A stretch of DNA of 64,000 nucleotides from Ipomoea triloba (taxonomy: Eukaryota; Streptophyta; Magnoliopsida; Solanales; Convolvulaceae): positions 4,866,753 through 4,930,752 of the forward strand of contig NC_044929.1 of assembly GCF_003576645.1 (NCBI RefSeq). Reading direction: 5' to 3'. The position numbers and the translations under genes are program-made. Every line of letters begins with the position of its first letter. Positions within the stretch are counted from its first letter, which is position 1. Shown piece by piece: positions 1-13,245 of the stretch. The notes under the pieces were generated by a model that was given only the letters and a program-made list of their open reading frames with translations, was not told the origin of the DNA and did not search any database.

Positions 1-120
1 AATCAAGTAAAAGAAGGAATAGCGGCTAGATGGAAGTCGTGTCAGCAAAAAGCATATCATCGCACTAGGTGCTTTATGCTAGGCATTTCTAATTTTTTAT
101 TAAAAAAATATTAAAAGATA

Positions 121-182
<62 letters not shown>

Positions 183-2209
183 ATTGGTTCATAGATTTGA
201 CTAAAGTTATTTTTAATTTAATTTTTTATAATATTAAAGTTAGTATTAATATACAAAATTTATATATTTAGAAACTACAATAAAAATACTATCAAACATA
301 AAAAATTAAATTTAAAAATAAGTAAAAAATGATAAAAAAAATAAATAAATAAAAAATAATTGATTTCACCAGTTAATTGTAAATAGGACCGTAAAATATG
401 ACAAAAAGAGTAATTAGGACAGATAAATTGTGTTCTGGACCCAAAATATTAGAAATATAATAAAATTGATATAACTAATCATTAAAATGTCACATCATTA
501 AACCCTTCTCTTTATACGGGAGGTGGTGGGTTCGAGTCTCAGTGGAGGCAATACTGACTCGTTAGTAGTATTCAAAAAAAAAAACACGGCTTCTAAAGGG
601 GTGTGTTTCCCTTATTTGGCGGCCATGATTTGGAATCCAATTTAAAAAAGTGTGTCTGACGAAGTAATAATATCCATCAGACGCAGGGTTGGTGGTTGGT
701 ACAAATACTTTATAGGCCTAATAATGCGAAATTAAAAAAAAAATCATATATTGAAAAGTTAAAATTAAAATTTAATAATATTAAAAAATAATAATATCAA
801 ATAACATAAAATAATATTTGAAAATTTTCAACAATAGAATTAGACTGCAAAAAATGAAACTTCATTGAAACTATGATAGACATGCATAAATCTCATTTAA
901 TGAGAATAGTATATATGTATACTAATTTTTTATTTCTCCATATCCATTTGCAACTATGGTCATTAAAATTTTGAAGTTTTATGTGTTCAATATTCATTTG
1001 GAAACAATTGAAGTTAATTCGCATTATTTGTATTCATTATTATTTTAAAAGTTAATCATTGTACCATTCATTCGCAAAGCTATAATTGTGAGGAGGGGTC
1101 CATGCATGGGGATTTGTATCATGACGAATCTGTGACAAAAAGATTTGTTACCTAAAATTAAATCGACACTTTAATTTGACACGAACGAGAATGTCCTTAA
1201 TTGGGGATTTGGGGTCCCTCTCAAAACCAGAACATTGCCTTGTAAATTGTAATTATTCCATCTCCGTCAATCATGCTTCAAAAAGAGAAAAGATAAAGTG
1301 AAATTAAATAAATAATGTTAAAAAATTGCAAATAAAGATAATAAATAATAAAAGGCTAGATAGCGTCTATTGATGTCGGATATCATGCATGAGTGGTTGA
1401 AGTGATAAAGGTAGGTGGGAAGTTGATGGAGTATATTATTTCACCCGTGATTTACACATCTGCATGAAAACCCCTATTTTCATTAATTTTCACCCATTTT
1501 ACATTAATAAGTTAGCAATTTATATGGCTACATGCAGAGCGATTGTTGTTACTATCAAGTAAACAAGATATGAAATTAGAACAAGATGTATTATTCATAA
1601 ACCTTCTATAAATATAATAAGTATTAATATTATATTTTATTCGATCAATACCTTCCCATGAGAATATACGACACACATCTTACAACACATGAAACATATA
1701 GGGAAAAAAAACTACCACTATCAAATATCAACAAATGCTTGCATGATCAAAAGTTCATAGTACAACTAAGGTCCCAGTCATATACACAACAAGACAAATT
1801 CACAACTTCCTACACCATAATTTCATTGCATGACGCTGCCCTCTATTCTACCATCAGTAACCAATTGCACATGACACACTACCAATAAAAAGAAGATGAT
1901 AAGTACGGAAGATGAAGACATTGACAATGCTACCCATCAAAAGAGAATTAAGAAGATTTAGAGAAATTCAAATCAAAAGTAGTATTTATTTAGACTAGCA
2001 TTATTATAGAATTGTAAATATTTATTTTAGTGACAATTATAATCAATCTCTACTATATTATATTGCATTCATATACTTTGAATTACTGATTCAAATAAAC
2101 AAATTTAACATTCAATTATATATGCATGAACATCCACTATATAATATTGCATTGATATACTTTGAAATTAAATAATTATTTAAAAATAGACATTGAACAT
2201 TATTCCATT
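1..2209. other. AT-rich gene-free stretch
   Basis: I see no supportable gene here. The DNA is strongly AT-rich with poly-A/T runs, a long (TA)n tract at about 124-175 and scattered short open frames that lack codon structure or recognisable motifs. Nothing on either strand resembles a conserved protein. Confidence 0.7.
124..175. repeat. (TA)n microsatellite
   Basis: An essentially uninterrupted TA dinucleotide run of about 50 bp. It is one of several long (TA)n tracts in the window, some of which sit exactly at the edge of other repeat blocks. Confidence 0.9.
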
Positions 2210-2959
2210 CGGGTGCGGTTAAAGATTATCGTGCGGTTGTGCGGCAAATTCGGCAATCAATGCTATTTAAAAAAAATTCTAAACTGATTGCACCTTAAGC
2301 TTCTAATCTACGCACTTAAGTTGGATTAATATAAATATGACTTTGTAGAGAAAATCTTATCAAAAATGTTGGTTGTACGTGTTTTGGAACTGCAAAAAAA
2401 AAAAAAAAAAAAGTGTGTCCTAAAGCTTCGGACTGACGCACCTTAAGAAGGAAAACAACGTACCTCAAGAAGGTACACCACGCATTTAAAGTCTTAGGCC
2501 AACGCACCTTAAGTTTCAACAACTGACGCACCCCACAAACCACGCACCTTAAGAAGGGAAACCACGCACCTTAAGGATTAAACCACACAAGAAGAAAAAC
2601 ATGCACCTTAACTTTCAACAACTACTTATCTAAAGCAAAAAATCACACACCTTAAGCAAAACAATTACGCGCCTTAAGCACGAAAACCACGCACCTTAAA
2701 TTTCAAGAACTACTCACCTTATGCACCCAATTTACGCACTTTAAGTACAAAATCACGCAAATTAAACACAAAAATACACACCTTAAAGAAGGAAAAAACG
2801 CACCTTAAATTTTGATCTAAATACAAAAATTACTAAATTGCCACAACATTTTTTTTAATAAAAATTTTGGTAATTCTGGAAGTTGATTTAAGCAAAATCA
2901 ATGGCTCATATTTAACTGTACAATCGCACGGGAGGCACCCAACCATACGGGAACTGAAT

Positions 2960-3019
<60 letters not shown>
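2210..3019 (-). repeat. (TA)n-anchored repeat with GGTGCGT-type motif array, copy A
   Basis: About 18 degenerate copies of a CGCACCTTAAG-like motif (CTTAAGGTGCG on the minus strand) lie at irregular 20-30 bp spacing between about 2285 and 2810. A less repetitive segment follows, then a (TA)n tract at 2963-3019. Read on the minus strand, the order (TA)n, a segment starting near GCCATTGATTTT, and the GGTGCG array matches the block at 59385-59760. This is therefore a dispersed repeat family and not simple local low complexity. No coding capacity is seen. Class unknown; a non-autonomous element is inferred. Confidence 0.6.
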
Positions 3020-3024
<5 letters not shown>

Positions 3025-3062
3025 TTTTAAACTTATTAAGGAAATCTACACGAATACGTTTA

Positions 3063-3540
3063 CAGGGCGTTTGGTTGGGATGAGGGAATTAGGGGGGAAA
3101 AGAATTGTAATTCGGTAGAATTGCAATTCAATGAATAAAGTAGGAATTGAAATTACAGTGTTTGGTATGCAGAAATAGGAGTACAGGGAATTGAAATGTA
3201 AGAAGTGAAAAAATGATTAAAATGCCCTTATGTTGTAATAGACGTTGTAGTAATAGTAGTAGTAGTAATAATAATAATAATAATAATAATAATTAAGTAT
3301 AATAATAATATTTCATTCAAACAATAATAATAATAATAATAATAATTCTTTCAAAATAATAATAATAATAATAATAATAATTCTTTCAAATTAAAAAAAA
3401 AAAAAGACAAAGGGTATGGGAAGAGGGGCAAAATTGTCTTTACACCAACAAAATGGCCCTCCTCTACTCCTCATAAATTGTAATTCCCTCCAAAATTCAC
3501 TGAATTGCAATTCGCCCCATCTACATCCAACCAAACAAGC
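3063..3540. mobile_element. Tourist/Harbinger-like MITE
   Basis: The left end carries GGGCGTTTGGTTGGGATG and the right end carries its imperfect inverted complement (CATCCAACCAAACAAGC). The trinucleotide TTA flanks both sides, as expected for a PIF/Harbinger target duplication. The 478 bp interior includes an AAT microsatellite at about 3255-3380 and no coding frame. The subterminal motif GGAATTGAAATTACAGTG recurs near 13145-13175, so at least two relatives exist in this window. Confidence 0.7.
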
Positions 3541-3789
3541 TTAATGCTCAAAGGATGTAGCTTCAACCTTTTTGATCAGTTGGTGTTATGGTGACACCAA
3601 AGATAAGTCTAGAAAATGAAACCGATAAAAAGGCTAATATTAAATATTTGCTTTAATTAATGAAAGTAGTCTAATCACATCTTGTCTGTTTATCCTATCG
3701 GTTATTTAAAGCATACATCAATTGCCCATCCACCTTCTTCCTACCAAAAGTTGCAAAACCCCAATCTCATCTCATCTCATCAGTTAATA

Positions 3790-4053
3790 ATGGAGGCGTT
3801 CAAGGAGATGAAGGTGGAGGTGAATCAGGCGACGACGGAGCCGGAAATGGCGTCACCGGTGGCAGCGACGGGCGGGCTAAACAGGCAGGGAAGTATGAGC
3901 AAGAACAGTTGCCTTTGCTCTCCGACCACCCATGCCGGTTCTTTCCGCTGTAGGCTTCACCGAACACCGGCGACACCCGGACCGGCCCTCCATCGGACTA
4001 AGAGCGTTGAGTCCAAGCCTAATCCCAATGAAAATCAGACCGGCTCCGGGTAG
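3790..4053 (+). CDS. Small serine-rich-like plant protein (CLCSPTTH motif)
   Basis: A single-exon gene of 87 residues. The start is the ATG at 3790; an in-frame upstream ATG at 3682 would add a less plausible leader. The diagnostic feature is the block CLCSPTTHAGSFRCRLHR at about residues 41-58, which marks a plant-only family usually annotated as serine-rich-protein-related; its biochemical role is unknown to me. A second short conserved patch (LHRTKSVES) follows, with a polar, disordered-looking tail. No signal peptide or membrane segment is visible. From memory, Arabidopsis carries a gene of this family next to a close relative of the NPH3-type gene found here at 9.2-12.2 kb. The pairing may therefore be conserved microsynteny, which an alignment would have to confirm. 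Confidence 0.8.
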   Translation: MEAFKEMKVEVNQATTEPEMASPVAATGGLNRQGSMSKNSCLCSPTTHAGSFRCRLHRTPATPGPALHRTKSVESKPNPNENQTGSG

Positions 4054-7000
4054 GCTACGGCTTCTTTTTTCGGTGGTTGTACTATACGACGTCGTCGACC
4101 AACCTACGGCTTTTTTTCTTTTTTTTTTTTGGTTTTGCAGCACACTGGTCCTATGTATTAAAAAAATATTAGAAACTTTTGCATGAATACACTGTTGTTT
4201 TGTGTGTAATTATGTTCAATACTACTTCGATATCTAATGTGTCCAAAACCCAATTGAGTAAGTCTGGTGTAATTTTTTTTTTACTTTAATCCGAGAAGTA
4301 TTAATTTCAAAATGTTGGTGGAAGTCAAACTTAACTTTAGGTCATGTGGTCTATTATTTGAACTAGTCCACGGGGCATTTGGGACTTAATTTATTGATGA
4401 GTATGTTGTTGATGATCTATGTATGTATACCTACTACTGGCTTGTAATTTATGCTCGTTGGTATGCAGCATATGTTGTAGCTAGTGAACTCTAAAATGGA
4501 TTGTGGTTGTAATACTTAAGTACTAGTTAATTGTTTGTATTATTGCATGTTTGCCTTTGCAAAATCCCAATTTCAAATTTTTTTTTTTAAACGTGTATCC
4601 ATCTTTTATTTTCTACATTAAGTTTATGTGGTAGTGCTTTACATATGCACAAAGGGAGTTTATGTGGTAGTGCTTTTCAAATACACAAAGGTGATATCTT
4701 AGTATCCACAAAGGGAATTTGGTGTTTTATCCACAGACAAAATTTATTTGTCCCAAGTATTCAAACAAGTTACAAAAGTTTGGGTCCGCAATTATTTTAT
4801 TTTCCTAGACTTAGGAAATTTTACATGTAATTTCGAAAGGTTCACTGAGAGGATGAACTTTACTAACCAAAACGTTAAAAATTGGAAAGTAAACTAAGTT
4901 CGAAAAGTAACATCATGATAGTTAAGTCTCTGAAGGTCAGTATAGTAACTTCTGAAAGGTCTATCTCTGAGAAGTCAAGTTCTGAAAAGCTAAAGAATTA
5001 AGAAGTTCGTTAGAGATTGAAAACTGGAAAGTTGTAGACCGAGAGGTTAAATGGTCAAATAATAGAAGGACCAACCTTGACCGAAAAGTTGGGAAAACGG
5101 AAAGTTAACTTAGCGAAAAGTTAACACTTCCAGAAAGTAAAGATTTGATTCAAGGAAAGTCAAATACGAAAGGTTGATGAGGAATGATGATACGAAATGT
5201 TACCCACGAGAAGTCAATGTAACTTTACGAGTCAACTGTTCAGACGTTTTCTGAAGGAACAGTAAGCTTCTGTAAAGTCAAACATTGCACAATGAATGTT
5301 ACGAAAGGAAAATGAGTCCTAGCTCCATTTTTCAAGAAAGATCACTTCCCAAAAAGCCAAGACAAAAGGTGTAGTTCATAAAGAAAAATGCATATCGACA
5401 CCAAAAGTAGAGACAATAATTGGAAATCTGAGCAAAAGCAATTTACGCATTACACACTAAGCTAGTCAATACATGAAGGGTACGATAATAAACATTTGAA
5501 TTTGCTCCCTCAGACAGACATATTCAAATGGATCTATAAATACCTCCATTCAAAGTCGAATGAGGTGCTAGTTAATTTACAAGTGCTAAGAGAGAATTCA
5601 TAAGCATTGAAGCAATCAAACCCTTGACCAGTAATAGAGAAATTAACTCGAGCTAAAATTCCATATATATCATATCAAGCTCAAGACTTAGGCAAACATC
5701 AAGAAGATCTCAAGCCAAGTCTGCATCAAGTTGAAGATTCAACATAACTTTTATGATCAACCAACCCTCTTTTACTTGGAAAAATAAAAAGAAACGGAGT
5801 AACAAATTGTTTATACTTTTGAAAAATCTGAGAGCTGAGGTCAGGATTGTGATCAACACTTATGCAAGTGCTATTTTTGAAGTTGTCATTTTCATGTGTC
5901 TCAGATCCCATTTCACATTTTGCATTTTCTAATTTTCTATGCTATCAATATGATATACAGAAGAATCGAATTGACATTATACTTTTGCCTAGAAATTTCG
6001 TTATATTATTTTTAAAAATAATATTAAATTAAAAACAATTGTAATGGAATCAAATGATACGTCCAGTTCAGCTATATTATTTATCTGGAGTTAGTGAATG
6101 AATTTAGACCAAAAAAAAAAAATGCCGTCAGAATCCGAGCTAGTTTGCTGGAAACTGGAAAGTCTGGAAAGATACATTGCTTTACTACAAACATGTGGAC
6201 TCAAATTATTGCTCCCATTACCCACATGTTTCGCACACATATTATTGAAAAATAAAATAAAATAAATTAATACCACTGCCTCCGATACTTCATATCAAAA
6301 TAAAAAATAAAAAATAAAAAGAAAAGAAAGAGCCCCGAGACTTAACATCGTCTGACTTGATGTTACGATTGAAGGCGACAGTGTTGGCGGGTTTGAATTT
6401 CAATTGAAAATATGAATTGAAAAAAGGTTAAGGAAGATGCAAGGTGTGGATTATTGAATTCCTTGTGCGTGCATGAAAACTAGGTCTGACCGGTGAACTA
6501 ATTGTGTGACTTATGATTTACCTCTACAGTAACTTTAGGAACACAGTCATGTAAGCTTAGGATTAGTTCGAAAAAATTGGAATCACGTACTAAATATAAT
6601 AAAATAAAACAAAATACATAAGGGATAGATTAATTGTTTCAAGTGTTTTGTTTTTTCTTTTTAGAGGAAAATATGTTATTTCTTTCAAAATTGTTTCTCC
6701 TTATTCCTTTTTAGGCATGGTAGCACTTGATTGTTTCACTATATATATAGGCAACTTCAAATAAGAATAATGCCTCCTAGAAACGTGTAAAATATATTCG
6801 TCTATTTGGGATGATCAATAACTTCAAATAAAAGAAAAATGTGTTAGCATGCAATTTTTTAGATATTACAAATTCCGAACATGCAATTAAAAATTTTCAG
6901 TGTTTCACGATTCATTTGTTGCAATCTACTTGAGTGAACTTCTACAGCTCATGAGTTCATTGTCACATATCAATAGATGCACTACTTTGTCCGATGCATT

Positions 7001-9185
7001 TTTAAATTTTGTAATTAGAAGAATGGCAGCACATTTTTTCCTTGTTTTCTAACTCTTTATAATCCAGATAAATTGATGAAATTATTCCACATTTTTAGGA
7101 GAAGATCTATATATGATCTTAATTCTATACATAAAAATACATGAAAATTTTACAATATCTTAAATTATAATATTATGAGTAAATTTTGTTTTTATAGAAT
7201 TATATTAATTTTTCTCTATATGTTTCTAACAAAGTATAAAATTATAACTTCATAAAATATGCCGTAAACAAAAAATGTAAAAATCACGTGTTATGATAAG
7301 TTGATGTAACTATTTTATTGTACGGATAAGAAATCTTTGTATAATTGAGTAGGTAACACCCCAGCATTAAATGACATGGTATTTTAATGATTTCACAATA
7401 ATCCTCTTTTGTTGGGATTTGGGTCGTGAATTGGTGGTTGCATCTTATTCATTGGAAAAATTATCGTGTTATTTTGATTTACAAATCAAATTTATTTCTT
7501 CAATGTAATATCTGTTTATAATATACCGAAGCATAAAAAGTTAATGCTATTTTCGCAATTGAGACTTGTCGAATTCATAGCCTCTTATATGGGAGGGTTA
7601 CTTCATACCATTAGACCACAATGTTATTGACAATTTATAATCATATTTAAAAGTGTGCTTTGAATGAAATCTGTTTTGTAATCATATTTTAGTCTTTTTT
7701 TTTTCAAAAATTTTAATTTTAGTCTTAATATTATTGTGACATGATCATTTTTTATCATCAACATGATAGGAGGACTCACTTATGGGTAAGACGACTAGGA
7801 GAGTTTACTTTTATGAAGTTAATAATAACCATGATATTATTGGATTATTAAAATAATAAAATAATTAAAGATTCTCGAATTCATCATGCTCGTGGACCAT
7901 CAATTATTAGTAGTTAGGGCATATTATTCTTATCCGGCCTTACAATAATCGATACTAGAGTACTAATTATACTCTACGGATTTACTTATTATAGATATGT
8001 TATCATGTTCCCTTCTCGTCTATTATTATTATTATTATTATTATTCATTTTTATTATTATTTTAAATATACGATAGTGTATTTTAATTTGGACCTGTGTT
8101 TCCGCGGACACATCTACTATACTAATAAGAGCTAATGAAAGTTAGGCATATAATGGGTAGAAAAAATGATGGTGAAATTATTAAATCAAATGGATGGTTC
8201 AGATTGTTTAGATTTATATTGTCTATATTTTCTACAATGCAAAGGTTCTTTTACCTTCAAATTTATTAATTAATTATATTTACTACATTGTTTATTGATT
8301 TTTTTTTACACTATCTTGTAATTAAATATCAAAGTTATACTAAAAAATAATGTTATATATTTATTACCAAGTATTATGTTAATAACATGGAAAAAAAAAA
8401 GTTTGAATCCAATCATATTAACTACTTAGTGAGGATTTAATAATAAACCTTACGCATTAGAAAAATTAGTACATTTTAGAAAAAGTTCGTCTAACACATT
8501 CTAGTACATTTCCACTTATCCTTTGATCATTGATTCAATAATGGCGATCACATACTTCTTTTTGGCCTTGTTTCGTAAATGGCTGTTAACTGATTGGGTT
8601 GACTGTTTGGATTAGAAAGTATGATTTGTTGATAACATTAGCTGATTGTAGAAAGTTGTTTGATATGTTAGATGTTAGCTGATAGCTGTTTGGTACAATT
8701 TCTTTTCTCAAAAGCTAATTGAAAAGGCTGCTTTGAGTAGCCTCTTGAATTTTAGCATTTTGGAGTTACAAAAAGCTTATTAACCAAACAACTAATAGTG
8801 GTCAAATAAGCTAAAATTGACTGATAGGCTGATTATTTACCAAACAGGGTCTTTTATCTTTTTCTTTTTCATGTCTAACCAATCAGCACAAGTCTTGTGT
8901 TGGAAATATATACTTTAATTAATTCATAGACTTAATAGAAGAAGAGCGAGTATATTTTCCAATTAATTAAGAAATATATTGTTTTCAAGTACAAAAAAAA
9001 ATCCCCAATTTAAGGTTACAGTGTTACACTGCACCAAGAATTGAAAAATGGATTTCTCAATTTTTTTTTCTAAAGGATTACAGAGTTTACATTTGCTAAT
9101 TGCATAATCTTTCATCATCTATGAAGGTAAAGAATATTAAATGGTCACAGAAAATGATACAAAGCTAAAGAATATGTTTTGTTCT
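4054..9185. other. Gene-free intergenic DNA
   Basis: No supportable gene. The stretch at about 4830-5400 is purine-rich and repeats short GAAAAGT/GAGAAGTC-like words every 15-30 bp without a fixed period, possibly a decayed transposon interior. TAT microsatellites occur near 8020-8060. A MITE at 8574-8851 is listed separately. Remaining open frames are short and have no recognisable motif. Confidence 0.65.
8574..8851. mobile_element. MITE with GGCCCTGTTTGGTAAAT-type ends, copy 1
   Basis: The left end GGCCTTGTTTCGTAAAT and the right end (reverse complement GACCCTGTTTGGTAAAT) form terminal inverted repeats. TTT flanks both sides. The interior has no coding frame. The same family recurs at 17370-17675. 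Confidence 0.65.
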
Positions 9186-12100
9186 TCAGTTCCTATCATT
9201 CTGTGAATTTCGGTTGATAGACCATAACTTACTGAAAATCCTTTTAGACCGATTGGGAAGAACACAAATGGCCTTAATCCTCGAAGATTTCCCAACGCCG
9301 TCGCCATAGATTCCGTCCAGATCGTAGTCTTCGTCTTCATCTTCAGCCAGTCTCATTTTCAGGGTGGTTTTGGGAGTTTTAAGCCCCGTCGCACTCCACT
9401 GGTCCTCAGGCGGGCTCAGTTTCTTCTTGGCTATATTTTCATTTTGTGGAGCGTTGGCTAGTAATGCTTTGAGGTTGCCAGGGAGCTCCACCGTGTGGCC
9501 GCCGGACACGGCGGCGCGTGCTTGCTCGAAGAAGAGGACCTGAACTACTACCCTTAATGGCAGTAATTCATTCTGCGCTGCATGCATGCAGGCCTCCATT
9601 GACAGCTTTTTGCAGTCCAGGATCCTGCATATTCGCTTTCTCTCGCTCTTGTTCAGCTCTGGATGAGCCTGTAAAAGAATAAAGTCATCAGTTGAGCTTC
9701 AAAGAAACAAAAAGTGAATTAGGGGCTCTAGGGACCGGCAGTGTTTTAAAAATCTCACTTAGGCACTTGATTAATCGGTGCCTAGGTGTTAGGGCTGGTC
9801 AGCGGCCTAGCTGATCACTATAATTGGAGGTTTAGGCAGTGGATTAGGCTATTTAAACGCTGCCTAAGCCTCTGATCGCCTAAGCCTCTTAGGCATCGAC
9901 TAGGTCACTTAGTCGGCGGATTAGCTATTACTCCTTTCTTTTTTTTTTAAATGAGTTATTTCACTCAAAACAATATAATAAAAAAAAACCTAAATTGTTT
10001 AAACTGTTTTTTAGGTTAATATTTAATATTTTAGTATTAATTGTTAAAATATTAAATAGTTGATAATTATCGAAGTCTTAAAATATAATAAAAAATTAAA
10101 CAAATTTTTAAAAAATAAAAAATACACTGACGCCTAAGCGCGGTTAATCATAGCTTAGGAGCGCTCAGGCACCTATTAATCGCCGCCTAGGCGCCCCAAG
10201 CATCCTAGAAAGGCCTAGCGATTTTTTGGACAGGTTCTGGATTTAAGATTAGTCTGACAAAGTTGGACGGGTTGTGGATTTAAGATTAGTCCGACAAAGT
10301 TGGGCTGGTTGTGGACTTAAGATTAGTCCGACAAAATTGGACAGGTTGTGGATTTTAAATTAGTCCAACAAAGTTGGAATTATATATGTATAAATAAAAA
10401 CAAAAAGTGAATTTAATCAGGGGAAATATGCACCTTGAGGTAGATGTCAATAGCCTTGTAGAGATCATCATGGTCAGGCCGGGCAAAATCCGGGAAGGAT
10501 TCAGCAATTTTGATGAACTTAGAAACTGGGAAATTGGCATCCGAGGAGATCTCCTGGAGATACCCATCCAAAAGCTTAGCCACCTTGAGCTTAGAGCTAT
10601 GCGAGGCCGAAGAAGATCTCCTACTCTCTTGAAACTCAAGATCAACATTCTCTGCAGATCTCGATCTTCTCCTCTCAAAATCCCCTCTGCTCCTCCTAGG
10701 CGGACTGGTTGCAGGGCTCTTCCCCTGCAACAAGAACTCCTCAAGCATAAACATCACTATATCAACATCATACACCGTCTCGCTCGTCGACGAAACCGAG
10801 GGGATCAACAAATCACCCACGCTAGCATCCTCTAGCCGGATCGCCACCCGCCTCGCCACCTCCATTTTCGACGAATTCGAAGCTCTGAGAACGCTGGCGG
10901 CTTTCAGGAGCTTTAGCAGAAAGGTGCAGGAAACGGCTCCCTTTTCTGCTGGCAATAGGCTGATAATTGACTCCAATACAAGCCTGTATTTCGAGGAAAT
11001 AGAATCCGGGTCTGAATCTTTTTTAATCCGGGTAAAACTTGTAATGTTTGGTAGCCAGCGAGACGCGTATATCCTGAGTGAATCGCCGATCACGTTGGAC
11101 GGGACCCTCCCGGCGGATTTGATGGCAATCATGGTTCTCCAGTACAAATCCAGGTTCAATTCTGCCAAATCTTCAGCCCACCAGCTCTTATGTCTTTGGG
11201 GTTCTGACCCATTAAACATGGATTCTTCTACTCTCCTAGAATGGCTTTTGGAGAGATTGATTTTGGTGGGATTTGCCAAAACTTTAGAACTTATGGCGTC
11301 GATGCATCGGGGGGTGATTCCCAGGTCCTCGGAGCAGGCCTGGAACGCCTTGGTGCTCTGTAACGCCACGATGGGGTCCTTCCAGCCCTGGAGAATGCAG
11401 GAATTGAAGAAGGTTTCGAGTTTGGAGATTAGGTTCCCTTTTTCGGTCTCCTCTGTCATCTGGAGATACTCGGCAGCGCATCGGGCCGAGACGAGGTTGT
11501 GGGCGCTAAGAGTGATGGTGAAGCCATAGCAAAACTTTGCGCAGAGCTCGAAGGCCTCGATTCCTCCTGGGAAATCAGGGAGCTTGACCACTATGTGCTG
11601 GCCTGATGAGGCTTCAGGGCTGTCTGAATAACACAGCTTTTGCAGCCTCAAGCACTTGGAGAACAGGGGAAACTGTTCCACAAAATCAAGAACAAATATC
11701 ACAACCAAAAACAAATTGGAATCGCCAAGTTACTCGTGCTCAGATGGCATGTAGTGACTCTTTCATATGGGAGGTCATGAGATAGAATCTCTAGCTATAA
11801 CTTTTGACATAGTAATAAATGCTTAATGCTAATGAGTGGTATCAGAGATATGTCACAGGTGGCCAGAAACCGGTGAAGGGTCAAAGCAGGAATGGTAAGT
11901 GTTTGATCCTAACAGGATCCCCAGAAACCAAAGAAAAGCTAGGCTATACTAGAACTGTACCTTGTGGAGTAAGTATCTGATTCCTTCCACTTCTACTGCA
12001 AGATCACTTGAAACTTCAGAGGAAACTGATCTGCATATCAAGTAATTAAGCTTTAAACTCCCCTGGTAGCACCAGAATCTATAATCTTGATTCTGGGAGA

Positions 12101-12196
12101 GAAAGAATGGGAAAAAAAGCAAAAAGAGAATTACCTAACACCATCATCTATGATGCAGAAAGTATCAGGGCGAGATCCGAGTTTCATAAACTTCAT
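9186..12196 (-). CDS. NPH3/RPT2-like BTB-domain protein
   Basis: Four exons on the minus strand: 12196-12135, 12030-11961, 11672-10434 and 9668-9186. All have GT-AG introns and phases that join into 617 residues. It starts [20 protein letters not shown] domain covers roughly residues 30-130 and the NPH3 domain roughly 208-506, from WWAEDLAEL to [10 protein letters not shown]. It includes the conserved [14 protein letters not shown] stretch that carries the family's tyrosine. A basic, serine-rich linker ([19 protein letters not shown]) lies in the middle. Family members are plasma-membrane-associated CUL3 substrate adaptors in phototropin or auxin-transport signalling. Closest by memory is the Arabidopsis At1g67900 type, not NPH3 itself, so its exact pathway is inferred. 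Intron 3 has acquired repeats (9721-10397). No lesion is seen. Confidence 0.92.
9721..10397. repeat. Repeat insertion in NPH3-like intron 3, flanked by 16 bp direct repeats
   Basis: The 16 bp word AAACAAAAAGTGAATT occurs at 9705-9720 and again at 10398-10413, bracketing the block like a long target-site duplication. Inside, 9750-10210 contains multiple CCTAGGCGCC/GATTAATCGGCGCC-like inverted motifs, followed by a 37 bp tandem repeat. A 14-16 bp duplication would fit a SINE-type insertion, but I see no clear A-tail or pol III box. Confidence 0.55.
10228..10375. repeat. 37 bp tandem repeat, 4 copies
   Basis: Four imperfect copies of a 37 bp unit beginning GGACAGGTTGTGGATTTAAG lie head to tail inside intron 3 of the NPH3-like gene. 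They differ by point changes only. Confidence 0.85.
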
Positions 12197-12654
12197 GGCA
12201 AGGCAACTTTAGGGGATTGATTTTTGCTGTTTTGGGGAAGGTGGGGTTTGGGGGGGAGTTAATTAGCAGAAATGGAAGGGAAAGAAGCAAAAGCAATGCA
12301 GAGCCAGAGAGACAAAAGACATTGCCACGAGAAACGTTGAAAACTCCACTTTTTAGGACAGTGTTACCTTGGAAAGTTCCTTTCTCCAGCTGCGAGCAAT
12401 GCATTTTGTCGGGAGACCAAAACCCCTGTTTTTTTCCCATCTTCCCACTGTGGTCATTAAATTCTTTTGACTCGATTAGTCAATGAAGTAAAGTATGAAT
12501 ACCGGATCTAAAGTAAGCATAATTAGTGACTGTTGAACCTCATGACCTTAGAATATTGAACCCCTTTTGGTGATGTTATGCTTATGTTGTACTCTTTATG
12601 GGTTGAGTTTACTATTCACTAATCAAATCTATTTATAATGGTAGAATTCATCCC

Positions 12655-13245
12655 TAATTGTTGATCGCGCTCACTTTTTGTCTCTAAGTTATAATTGATG
12701 TTGCAAATTTCGTCTCTTTACTAACAAAACATCAGGGATGGAATTTGCAGCGTTAGTATAGCTTAGGAACGAAAAGTGAGCACGACCTGTTATTAATCGG
12801 ACATTTGGTTGGAAGGAAGGAATTATGGTGGAAAAGAATTATAATTCGGTAAGAAAAGAATAAATTGAGAATAAAGTAGGAATTCAAATTACATCGTTTG
12901 GTAGTGAGGAATAAAATTATTGAAAATGGGAAGGGAAGAAGTGATATATAAAGACTAAAATGTCCATATGAGTAACAACAACAACAATAATAAAGGGTAA
13001 AAAGGTCATTTTCTTATCTTTTTTCCTTTCCATGCTACATTGAATTGAAATTCACAGGAGATGTATGAATTCCAATTCAACAAAAAGAGAGAATCGCAAT
13101 TTCCTCCAACCAAACAATGTAATTCGACATGCCAAAGAATTACATTGTAAAGGAATTGCAATTACAGTGTGCCAACACCCTATAAATATTAATTATAACT
13201 TAAGGACAAAAAGTGAGCACGACCAATAAATAAGACGAACTTTAC
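12655..13245. mobile_element. MITE interrupted by a second, Tourist-like MITE
   Basis: The outer repeat carries the phrases CACTTTTTGTCTCTAAGTT and AAAAGTGAGCACGACC, which also characterise the blocks at 51229-51440 and 58760-58972. At about 12796-13180 it is interrupted by an element with ATTTGGTTGG/CCAACCAAAC ends related to the one at 3063-3540. The phrase AAAGTGAGCACGACC appears on both sides of the inner block. Exact ends are approximate. Confidence 0.5.

Noticed and set aside
10924..11529. Long open frame of about 200 codons on the plus strand opposite the NPH3-like gene
   Set aside because: It is the antisense shadow of a conserved exon; the minus strand encodes the BTB/NPH3 domains with correct splice phases.
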